DNA from: Homalodisca vitripennis
Taxonomy: Eukaryota; Arthropoda; Insecta; Hemiptera; Cicadellidae
Length of the DNA: 64,000 nucleotides
Assembly (NCBI RefSeq): GCF_021130785.1
Contig: NC_060214.1
Location: forward strand, 3,499,001-3,563,000
Direction: 5' to 3'
In this document: piece after piece, positions 1 through 6,895 of the stretch
Position numbering within the stretch: the first letter of the stretch is position 1
Layout of the letters: every line of letters starts with the position of its first letter
Position numbers and translations under genes: made by a program
The notes under the pieces: model-generated
Seen by the model: the letters and a program-made list of their open reading frames with translations, nothing else
What the model was told of the DNA's origin: nothing
The model's database searches: none

Positions 1-7
1 CAAGAAC

Positions 8-793
8 TTACAAGCTATAATGACCATATGCTAGGGTGTTGATGTTGTTTGGACAAACATATCTCTTATCATCCTTATTACTTAAAGCTAACTTGTTAAT
101 TACTACAGTTTTTACATTGTGCTTCTTTGATTGAAAAGTTCTTACATCTCTTCTCATATTTTCATTTTTAAACAAACAATCTAAATAGTTTTGAAAAACT
201 ATAGTCTTATCCACTACAGCCTTTGAAATTCCTTTAGCTTTTTTCAATCTTAGATTATTGGATTCTTGTAAATAATCATCATTTGTTGTGCGGTAGGCAT
301 AAAGTTTAGGTCGTAAACCTACAAACTCTACAATTGGAATCCCTGTACATTCGTCTTTAAATTTGCCTAATGCTTTTTTGTTAGATGCATCAAAACACTT
401 ATGATCAAAAGGATAGTTGGATAAGTCGAGGTGTTGCTTTAGAATAGGATTCTCAAAGTCTTCATACAAGTCCTCAGTAAATACTTCATACAAAAAAGAA
501 TCTGTATCAAGATATAAAATGTTGATTTGTTTGTTACCATAAAAAGGTTTTACAATGTTGTAGTGAAAGTTATACATGTGAAGTTTGGACAACTCCAAGA
601 CAGTGAATCCTACATAAATTGGTTTGTTAAAACAAATCTTATCTTTGGATAGCTCAATAGCTGCAATATTTTCACCATATATTATTCTATTCTTAAAATT
701 AGGCTTTGAAACTAACTTATCTACTCTTTTGCTATTAGTAACTAGTTCTAAATCAATTCTTTTCCTAATGTTTTCAATTGTTTTTCCAAACAT
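8..793 (-). pseudogene. Family B DNA polymerase, C-terminal part (palm/thumb), fragment 4 of 4
   Basis: This 261-codon open segment holds the C-terminal catalytic half of a protein-primed-type family B DNA polymerase (DNA_pol_B_2-like, as in Polintons, adintoviruses and bidnaviruses). It opens with the motif B neighbourhood MFGKTIENIRKR (residues 1-12). Motif C is YLDTDSF at residues 94-100, with both metal-binding aspartates (D96, D98) intact. A KKAKGIS segment further on fits the basic thumb motif. The end, near AYGHYSL and a stop at 8-10, looks like a natural C-terminus rather than a truncation. The upstream segment (825-1331) is in another frame; the break lies near a T6 run at about 831-837. 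The polymerase family is clear; assignment to a particular virus-like element is inference, since no capsid, ATPase or integrase gene is in the window. Confidence 0.85.
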
Positions 794-824
794 TGCATTG
801 TTTAGTAATTTGTAAAATTCTTTC

Positions 825-1331
825 TCAAAATCGTTTTTTGATTCTTTTCGTTTTTTTAGTATTAAAATCTATGTAAGGTTTTAACCAACAACTCTGGGAA
901 AACTTTAGAATTCTATGAATCTTTTTCAACACAAGACCGTTTTGCAAAGCTTGTTTTAAGTTTAAATAATGACAAACATATTTTTTTTTATCCGTTAATG
1001 TTGTTAACAGCTTGATCTGTTTTGATCCTGGAGGACGTTTGTTTTCAGGGAGAAAAGGTAAATCATTATGTTCCTCATGAAGATGTTGTGGATAAGATAG
1101 ATCACACTCTAGAATGTAACCATTTTCTCCTTCATCAGGCTTTGTCATAACATCAAAATGTTTTATCGCTCCCTTTTTTAACCATCTAAAGTTTTCTTTC
1201 GGTATTGGTTGAGACATTGAAAAACCATACAAATTATTTGCATCAATGTAAGTAAGAAAACTAACATCTTTACCAGCATCAAAAGATGATCCTAAATAAC
1301 TATTGTTAGCTTTTGCATAGCGTTTAAACAC
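825..1331 (-). pseudogene. Family B DNA polymerase, palm motif A part, fragment 3 of 4
   Basis: This 168-codon segment begins with RYAKANN, a signature of insect Polinton-like polymerases, followed by palm motif A, YIDANNLYGFSM (about residues 28-39). That motif is the protein-primed version of the DxxSLYP box and includes the catalytic Asp. The C-terminal third (KKKYVCHYLNLKQALQNGL, then WLKPYIDFNTK) is the fingers region before motif B. The first codon is GTG in a frame that joins the preceding segment without an ATG, so this is not an independent gene. It overlaps the previous segment by 8 nt at 1324-1331, which marks the second frameshift, and it ends at a premature stop that marks the third. 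Confidence 0.85.
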
Positions 1332-1794
1332 ATTGGGTAATTCCTCCTCTTATCCCCTTTTCGATAAACATATACATATCATAATCATGAATCAGCTCAA
1401 GTTCAACTTTAGTATACTTTAGCATAGCATCAAAGGTAAGACTAGGTAAGGTAAAATAATGTGCTGGATCTAATTCATAATTATTTATACAAACTAATCT
1501 AAAGTTTTCAAATACATCACAGAGTAACAACACATCGGTTTTCAGATACAAATCGCTATAATCACCGAGGGTTTGACAGTTAAATGTATTCCATACTTTT
1601 TCAGCATGTTCATAGTCCGTGTCCGATATTTCGCTTAAACCCATACTATTATAAAATTGCGCTTTAGCAGGGAGTTGAGTTACATCAAGTTTCTCCCAAC
1701 TATCGGTAAACTCATATGGATACACTCCTTTTCTCGTTACAAGACACAAGTCTTCATCACGAAAAAAACATTTTTGTGTGAATAAATTGATCAT
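1324..1794 (-). pseudogene. Family B DNA polymerase, exonuclease III / linker part, fragment 2 of 4
   Basis: This 156-codon segment contains KGVYPYEF (residues 22-29) and GDYSDLYLKTDVLLLCDVFE (77-96). The latter holds the Exo III pattern Y83-x3-D87 of the 3'-5' proofreading domain. The DPAHYFTLPSLTFDAML block (109-125) and FIEKGIRGGI (143-152) are typical of the region leading into palm motif A. Its first residues duplicate in another frame the end of the upstream segment, so the first break lies inside the 1757-1794 overlap, beside an A7 run (plus strand 1762-1768). The key residues are unaltered. The gene is broken only by small indels, which points to recent inactivation or to homopolymer sequencing errors. 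Confidence 0.85.
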
Positions 1795-3589
1795 TTTTCA
1801 AATTTTTAACCAAAGAACTTAGACTACTTGCCATGAACCTAAAGCTATCTATGAACCTTAATTTAATACCGCTATCTGTGTGTTTTACATAAGAAATGTA
1901 TTTCTCTTTGGTGTTAGGAACAACATCAACTTTATTTTGATCAAGTCCTAAATGTTTAATAATAAAATGGGTATCATAATTAGAACTACCGTGAATTATA
2001 ACGGGAAGAGATTTTTGATCTTGTCTTTTTAAATTACAAGAACCGCATAACACTGCTCTGAATTTACCAGTTAAGTGACAATGGTCTCTACAAGGAGCAT
2101 TAAGAGCCTCACTAAATTCTGTGTTACAACATTCACAGTGGGTGGCTGACTTAAATCTATCACTTTCTTCCCTAGTAAGAGGTAACATGGGTACGTTTAC
2201 ATTTAACAAATCACCAATCAGATTTGCTATAGATTTAATGTACTCTACAAATTTTAAACCGGCATTAGGACCTCGATAGAGATAGGGCTCATTAGGCAAA
2301 CTGTTTACAATTTCTAGTGGTAACATATTTTCGTTGATAGCAAAATATGCACAGAAGCTCATTGGTTCATGTATTTCTTTTACTGTTACATGTTGAGATT
2401 GTTTGTTACATTCTTCAGAGCTAGGTTTTTTTAGAATAGACTCAAAATCACAATAACATACTATAGGTACTTTATACTTAAAATGAAAGTTATTAAAAGA
2501 TAAATAAGTAGGATCATCCTCATTATCTGTAAGATGAGGCATAACAACCTTTACGGGTTTGTTAGGAACACAGTCTTTTCTATGTTTTTTTAACAGTTTT
2601 TTAGCACGTAAGCCTTGAAAATGTTTTAAACAACTTTTACAAAAAGCTGCCTTTACTTCATGTTTTGTCATTTGTACACGTACTAATCTAGAAAAATTAT
2701 TAATATAACAATAGTGGCTTACTCCTACATTGTTAGAAAATAACAACAAATCTATGTGATCTTTCTTCTCAGTCTTAACCACTTTCAGAGGATACACCTC
2801 ATTATTCTTGTTAAGTCCATATACGTTTATACTAACAGTCGGATTGTTTTTTTCAAATTTACCGACTTGATTTAGAGGTGTTGGAAACTGAATACCGTTA
2901 AAATTAAATTTATGTTGTAAATCAAAGTATCTGTTGTTTACGCGCTCCCTGTGCACACCTTTAACATAATGACATAAAATTGCCCACTTAAAGCACTCGT
3001 TATCATGTAAGTTCATCGGATTGATTACTGCTTTTTTAAGCACTATTGCTGATGGTAAAGGTATGAAAGTACTACCTCTAAGCGGTTTGTACCTGCTGAA
3101 TCGTACTAAAATCCCATCAATATGTAGAAGAGTCCACCCACTCCCTTTGCTTAACTGTTCACTCTCTTCTCTACAAATTTTTCTAAACATTTTTTGTACA
3201 ACTCTGGAAATGGAAGTTTCTTCCAAAACCTTCTTGTTTCTGGTTTTGAATGCGCGAGGTGTTACCTCTTGGCTAAGAGGTTTTACATAAGTACACTCAA
3301 GCACAATATTAAACTTAATAGCATCACTTTCGGCTATGACCCTGTTAATTAAACGTTCGAGTTTATCCTCATGTTGTTGGAGAAAATCACAAATATTTAA
3401 TAAATTCAAATCACTGTTTTTAAGGAAAAAAGTTTTAAGTATTCCCTTGAAAGCGGTTTTTATCTCGATAAACTCATCAACACGAGTAACAACTTCAAGA
3501 CGTCTCCGCTTAGTCAATCTTGTAGGTAGAGCATCTACTTCCATAGCCTGTTCATCACCGGCTAAACTGGAGTGTGATCTCTTAGCCAT
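1757..3589 (-). pseudogene. Family B DNA polymerase, N-terminal and exonuclease part, fragment 1 of 4
   Basis: This 610-codon segment is the N-terminus of the polymerase; the four segments sum to roughly 1190 residues. A basic, nuclear-signal-like patch (LTKRRR, residues 25-30) comes first. A C2HC zinc-finger-like patch follows (C317, C320, H336, C340). Exo I is CDFESIL (D381, E383). A second cysteine/histidine cluster (C485, C488, then RDHCHLTGKFR at 501-511, then C515, C518) resembles the HNH/endonuclease-VII-like module embedded in many polymerases of this family. NYDTHF (537-542) is Exo II. The chosen ATG (3589) lies 24 nt behind a strong splice acceptor (AG at 3614-3615). Domain order and motifs are seen directly. 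Origin from an endogenised virus or Polinton-type element is inferred. Confidence 0.85.
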
Positions 3590-3613
3590 TGTAAAATTTG
3601 AATGTAAACTAAT

Positions 3614-3652
3614 CTGAAAAAAAAAAAAAAAATTTCTAAAGTGGTTAAGATA
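3614..3652 (-). promoter_or_regulatory. 3' splice acceptor just upstream of the polymerase start
   Basis: On the minus strand a run of 16 T is followed by CAG, with the AG at 3615-3614, 24 nt before the polymerase ATG. A branch-point-like CTTAACC lies upstream. The mRNA leader of the polymerase is therefore probably joined from a distant 5' exon. A weak local donor (GTTAGT near 3665) would give an intron of only about 50 nt. Confidence 0.5.
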
Positions 3653-3696
3653 GAAGAAAGAAATATCACTTAACTAACCCTATTTACATAATATGT

Positions 3697-4722
3697 TTAC
3701 TTCTTTACTTTCTGATCAATCACCGTTAATTTTGTATTTTCAATGTTTTTAACCTTCTTACCAAAAATAGTTAAAATAGAAGACAGTTTTTTTAGAGCTT
3801 CCTTTTCATCACCTTTAGTGGAATCAATCAAAAACAAGCCTTTTTTTGATACCATCTGCCAATACATGCTACTTGAATTGCAATACTTTAGGTCTTTTGT
3901 TTTAGTAATTTCGATTTTTATTAAATGCGTACCCTGCTCTCCTGGAGAAGTAAACCTTAATCTTTTCTTATTTTTTAAACATTGAAATTGTTGACTTAAG
4001 ACTATTGGACCCTTCCCTTTCCTACTTCTAAAAAGACTATCAAAGTCTGATTCAGATTCCGTGTCTTCACTGCAAGAAGATGAGTCTGATGAAGACGATG
4101 AACTAGAAGAAGATGAAGAAGAAGAAGACGAGGAGGTTGAGGCTGATCGAGATTTCTTAAGTTTTTTAACAGATTTTTGTTTTAACTGTTTTGATCTACC
4201 TCTCTTGCTACTTTTCTTTTCTTCTTCTTCATTTTTAGATGAGCCCGAAAGAATATAATTTAAACATTGAATTACAGCATTAACTATTTCAGGTGTGTAT
4301 TTTTTCCCTTTCAATGGTTTTTTACTTAAAATTGGTTTAAAAAAAGACATTACTTCATCGTATGTTTTAACTTCTGCAGTGAGCAACGGGACCTTTTCTT
4401 GACTAAGATCTACTGGGTTAATATGTACATTGGAATAAAAAACGTTCATAAGTTGTGTTAAGTCAAACACTAGGGCCATAGCGTCAAAGTTGTTTTTCAA
4501 AGTTTCGCATTTTTTTAGTCCGTTGACTGCCTTCTCCCACATATCCAAAGAATTTAACCCAATCGTATACAAATTTTGAATCAAAACTATCAAGCTGATC
4601 AACGCACCCTCTACTTTTGAAGAAGAAGAAGTGCTTTTCTTTGGTTGGTCAACCACGGCATCAGATCTCATGGATTCATTGTCAGAATCCACGGTTTCCA
4701 CGACATGATGGGCTTGCTCCAT
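3697..4722 (-). CDS. Unrecognised Lys/Ser-rich acidic-basic protein of the virus-like cluster
   Basis: The open frame starts at ATG 4722 (MEQAHH...) and gives about 341 residues. A second in-frame ATG nine bases upstream overlaps the splice acceptor and would be removed, so 4722 is preferred. I do not recognise the family. The N-terminal 60 residues are acidic and serine-rich. A hydrophobic, helix-like stretch follows (ALISLIVLIQNLYTIGL), then a folded-looking region ending near ILSGSS. A basic KKSSKRGRSKQLKQKSVKKLKKSR segment leads into a long Ser homopolymer with SDSSSCSEDTESESD. The last ~110 residues form another globular-looking domain. The basic plus phospho-acceptor Ser/Asp tract suggests a nuclear, nucleic-acid- or chromatin-associated protein; that is inference. 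The frame is intact between a broken polymerase and an intact dUTPase, all on the same strand. Confidence 0.6.
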   Translation of the reverse strand: MEQAHHVVETVDSDNESMRSDAVVDQPKKSTSSSSKVEGALISLIVLIQNLYTIGLNSLDMWEKAVNGLKKCETLKNNFDAMALVFDLTQLMNVFYSNVHINPVDLSQEKVPLLTAEVKTYDEVMSFFKPILSKKPLKGKKYTPEIVNAVIQCLNYILSGSSKNEEEEKKSSKRGRSKQLKQKSVKKLKKSRSASTSSSSSSSSSSSSSSSSDSSSCSEDTESESDFDSLFRSRKGKGPIVLSQQFQCLKNKKRLRFTSPGEQGTHLIKIEITKTKDLKYCNSSSMYWQMVSKKGLFLIDSTKGDEKEALKKLSSILTIFGKKVKNIENTKLTVIDQKVKK

Positions 4723-4725
4723 TTT

Positions 4726-4757
4726 CTGCATTAAAAGAAAAAAAGAAAATTAGTTAA
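4726..4757 (-). promoter_or_regulatory. 3' splice acceptor immediately before the Lys/Ser-rich protein
   Basis: The minus strand reads CTAAT (branch-like), a pyrimidine tract of about 18 nt, then TGCAG, with the AG at 4727-4726. The initiator ATG begins four bases later at 4722. The only donor-like GT nearby is too close for an intron, so the matching 5' exon should lie further upstream, beyond the dUTPase. Confidence 0.5.
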
Positions 4758-4779
4758 CCTGTTAAACGCTTGCAAAAGT

Positions 4780-4843
4780 TAACAAAAATATAATATTTTA
4801 TTTTAACTTAAATAAATCTTAAAAGTTTATAATTATTTTAATA
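4780..4843 (-). terminator. Poly(A) signal region of the dUTPase gene
   Basis: After the dUTPase stop the minus strand is almost pure A/T and contains AATAAA within AAAATAAAATATT (plus-strand position about 4797-4804). This is a plausible cleavage/polyadenylation signal before the next gene's splice acceptor. Confidence 0.4.
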
Positions 4844-5274
4844 CTACACACCACTAGACCCAAACCCATGTGATCCTCTCACGGTCTCTCCCACGTCAGA
4901 AAGCTCACATAACTCAGGATACAGTATTAATTCACAAATTAGTTGTGCTATCCTGTCTCCTTTTTTAATAACAAAGTCTTGATTTGAATGATTAAATAGT
5001 ACAACACCTACATTCCCCGTATAGTCCCTGTCAACTACACCTGCTCCAACATCAATGAAATGATGTAGAGCCAAACCGGATCTAGGTGCTATTCTACCAT
5101 AACAGTTTTCAGGTAGTTTAATTGCTATATCTGTCTTAATTAATTGTCTGCCAAATTTCTGTACTACATAATCATAGGCACTACATAAATCAAAACCAGC
5201 AGCTGAAGGTGAGCTTCTATGTGGAGGAAAAGCGTTTTCAGTTAGACGCACGAACCCTAGTTGAGACTTCGACA
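4844..5274 (-). CDS. dut: dUTPase (dUTP pyrophosphatase), trimeric type, main exon
   Basis: The enzyme hydrolyses dUTP to dUMP and pyrophosphate, keeping uracil out of DNA and supplying dUMP for dTTP synthesis. The 143-residue frame shows all five motifs of the homotrimeric family in order: [11 protein letters not shown] (25-35), PRSGLA (64-69), GVVDRDYTG (79-87, with catalytic Asp82 and base-stacking Tyr85), GDRIAQLI (106-113), and the Gly-rich C-terminal arm [10 protein letters not shown] (133-142). The length is normal for the core enzyme. The coding frame begins right after a splice acceptor (AG at 5276-5275) with TG. A leader exon ending in A would complete the ATG, and the proposed leader exon does. 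No in-frame ATG exists earlier in the exon. It may be a captured host-type gene of the virus-like cluster or a host paralogue; sequence alone does not decide. Confidence 0.9.
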
Positions 5275-5341
5275 CTAAAAAATAATAAGTTTTACATTAA
5301 TTAAAGCTGTTTATGATAATAATTGTGTATGTCTAGCTAAA

Positions 5342-5381
5342 CAGAGAACTTACGTTAACACCGCAAGGTTTCCATTCTCTG
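5342..5381 (-). repeat. Type-A hairpin, copy 1
   Basis: CAGAGAA and TTCTCTG pair perfectly (7 bp) around a 26-nt loop at 5349-5374 whose core is GTTAACACCGCAAGGTTTCC. On the minus strand the loop side carries ATGGAAACC...TGTTAA (a six-codon mini-ORF) and a GTAAGT donor hexamer at the 3' loop/stem border. Confidence 0.75.
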
Positions 5382-5416
5382 CTCCATAAAACTAAGTACT
5401 TATTATTATTTTAAAA

Positions 5417-5468
5417 GTGCGATAGAAAACTTGTGTTAACACCGCAAGGTTTCCATTTTCTATCACAC
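5417..5468 (-). repeat. Type-B hairpin, copy 1
   Basis: The stem is GATAGAAAA/TTTTCTATC (9 bp). It extends to 13 positions with one C-A mismatch (plus-strand left arm from 5417, right arm to 5468). The 26-nt loop (5430-5455) is identical to type A except at two adjacent bases, although the stem sequence is unrelated. The minus strand again carries the same six-codon mini-ORF, but without the GTAAGT hexamer. Confidence 0.75.
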
Positions 5469-5492
5469 TGGTCTAAAATAAATTACTAATAA

Positions 5493-5532
5493 CAGAGAAC
5501 TTACGTTAACACCGCAAGGTTTCCATTCTCTG
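5493..5532 (-). repeat. Type-A hairpin, copy 2
   Basis: This is an exact repeat of the type-A hairpin, 151 bp after copy 1. The 7-bp stem and the loop (5500-5525) are unchanged. It arose by tandem duplication of an A+B block. Confidence 0.75.
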
Positions 5533-5567
5533 CTCCATAAAACTAAGTACTTATTATTATTTTAAAA

Positions 5568-5619
5568 GTATGATAGAAAACTTGTGTTAACACCGCAAGG
5601 TTTCCATTTTCTATCACAC
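5568..5619 (-). repeat. Type-B hairpin, copy 2
   Basis: This is the second type-B hairpin, 151 bp after the first. The mismatch that interrupts the stem in copy 1 is paired here (T-A), while the neighbouring position is now unpaired. Thirteen positions of the stem are otherwise kept. The loop is 5581-5606. Confidence 0.75.
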
Positions 5620-5639
5620 TATTTTATAGTTGTACTTAC

Positions 5640-5683
5640 TTGTTAAGTGAGAAGCGGACGAGTAGAAGTCGAAAATTGAACTT
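5640..5683 (-). other. Predicted leader exon of the minus-strand cluster
   Basis: This is a short non-coding first exon from a start site near 5683 (TCAAGT, initiator-like, 31 nt downstream of the first T of the TATA box) to the donor after 5640 (...TTAACAA|GTAAGT). It contains no ATG. It can be joined without harm to the acceptors of the dUTPase, the Lys/Ser-rich gene and the polymerase gene. Confidence 0.45.
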
Positions 5684-5707
5684 GATCAACTCTCTGAAGA
5701 GGAGAAC

Positions 5708-5720
5708 GCTATATACCCAT
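5708..5720 (-). promoter_or_regulatory. TATA box of the minus-strand cluster
   Basis: The minus strand reads GGGTATATAGCG (TATATAG at 5714-5708). It sits about 31 bases upstream of an initiator-like TCAAGT. It is the only good TATA/Inr pair with correct spacing upstream of the dUTPase. Confidence 0.5.
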
Positions 5721-6327
5721 CCAGAACTGACGTTTGAGGTTAAAGGCGAACACGTGTTGATAGAAATTTACAGTTTTAATCATTCTAAAGGTTTAAGGTG
5801 ACCACGTGTCGACAAAATGTAGTAAACAAGGGTAAATAAAGGACAAGTAAAAATGTGATATTATCAGGAGAGCAGACGTTGCAAGCATGTTTCGGTGCAT
5901 AATCACTGTTAGCGGTGGATCAAACAATACCGCTTACTTTAAAATTTAAATTGGTTGTTAGATAAAACATTTATCGGAGGTCAGGTCAATTGATATCAAA
6001 ACTTAGTATAATGAATATTATACCAATCATCTTCTGAGCTGTTGAATCTTTCACACTTCTATCTTTATTGGGATGTTAACACAAATTAAAATTAATACCT
6101 CAGTAAAAAGTTATATTTATATTAAACATATATATATATATATATACATAAAATTGTTTAACTAGTAAATCTTCAACAATCTTTTTTTCTTTCTCTGCAA
6201 TTTGAAGTTTACGAATGAATTGTACCAATCATCTTCTGAAACTCTCTTCTAACTTTATTAAGACATCAAAACAAAATTATAAAATTATTTTTTTACTAGT
6301 AAATCTTTCACAAAATTGTTATTACTC
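5721..6327. other. Non-coding AT-rich interval upstream of the cluster promoter
   Basis: No supportable gene. It contains a (TA)n run near 6127-6146 and two similar segments (about 6017-6075 and 6218-6260, each with ACCAATCATCTTCTGA and TTTATT) that look like a decayed direct repeat about 200 bp apart. Two CACGTG/CACGTGT boxes lie at 5751 and 5801. Confidence 0.4.
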
Positions 6328-6605
6328 TCAATTATAAGTTTTATGAAAAGTTGTAACCGGTCTCAAATCTTCATCCTTAGAGCTAGCTGCCACTACTTGA
6401 AACTTGAGAGTCTTGTACGCAGTTGTTTGTATCCGTTGGACGTGAAACCTGTGCTTTGTAATATTTTGAATCACCCCACGTCCAAGTCGAAGATGAAACG
6501 AAAGAGCTCTGAATTCGTTCACCTTCACGTCTCTCGTAGAATATTTGATACCTATTTCTCAAAACTCTTAAATTGTAAGCTTTTCTTTGTTCTTCTGACA
6601 TTTTA
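6328..6605 (-). CDS. Possible small hypothetical gene, two overlapping frames
   Basis: An ATG at 6605 in an AAAATGT context opens a 72-codon frame (MSEEQRKAYNLRVLRNRYQ...) ending at 6387. The first half is charged and helix-like. A second frame overlaps it from about 6528 to 6328 (VNEFRALSFHLRLGRGVIQN...) and also looks protein-like, so a real longer protein may have been split by an indel or be spliced here. No family is recognised. It could equally be chance coding potential upstream of the virus-like cluster. Confidence 0.2.
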
Positions 6606-6740
6606 ATGTTTTTTTTCTCCGCCAAAAGTGGGATGAAAGTAAACAATAATATCAACTTCAATGACCTAGAGGTGAAGAATTCGCGATAACGAACCGGCGC
6701 GTGCCGATAAACGAAACGTAAACAATAGTAGCGACCTCGC

Positions 6741-6895
6741 GGGCTTATCTAATTGTTATTTAATTGAGGTCAATTGCTTTTTAATTGGGGTCAAGGTTAT
6801 CTGGCACGTGCTTATCTTAAAATATGCGGAAATGTCAAAGGTTATCACTGATAAGGACCCCCCGCAGAGAGATAACAGGGGTCAAAGGTCCTGTC
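6741..6895. promoter_or_regulatory. Cluster of nuclear-receptor- and GATA-like motifs
   Basis: Repeated GGTCA half-sites occur here, including a DR1-type GGGTCAAAGGTCC (6879-6891), TGAGGTCAATT, and GGGGTCAAGGTTATC (FTZ-F1/SF-1-like). They are interleaved with several TTATC/GATAA cores and a CACGTG. Dense matches of this kind resemble an insect enhancer. No target gene is identified. Confidence 0.3.

Larger units (their letters stand above)
5275..5639 (-). other. Predicted 365-nt intron between the leader exon and the dUTPase exon
   Basis: The donor GTAAGT is perfect (minus strand, G at 5639) and the acceptor is a T-rich tract ending TTTTTTAG (AG at 5276-5275). Removal joins leader ...TTAACAA to TGTCGAAG, which builds an ATG across the junction. 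The intron is not ordinary filler. Most of it consists of two 151-bp tandem copies, each holding one type-A and one type-B hairpin. Two additional GTAAGT hexamers sit inside the type-A hairpins and could act as alternative donors. Confidence 0.6.

Noticed and set aside
1755..1794. Programmed frameshift at the T7 run in the polymerase
   Set aside because: The required shift is +1 with respect to the first frame and the run is not in the register of a tandem -1 slippery site. Two other breaks also exist, so random indels or sequence errors are more likely.
5342..5619. CRISPR-like array (regular repeats about 75 and 151 bp apart)
   Set aside because: Eukaryotic context, only two tandem blocks, repeats are hairpins with differing stems, no cas genes.
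5342..5619. Twister-sister or other known self-cleaving ribozyme, because of the CCGCAAGG core
   Set aside because: The remaining conserved elements of those ribozymes are absent; only the short core matches.
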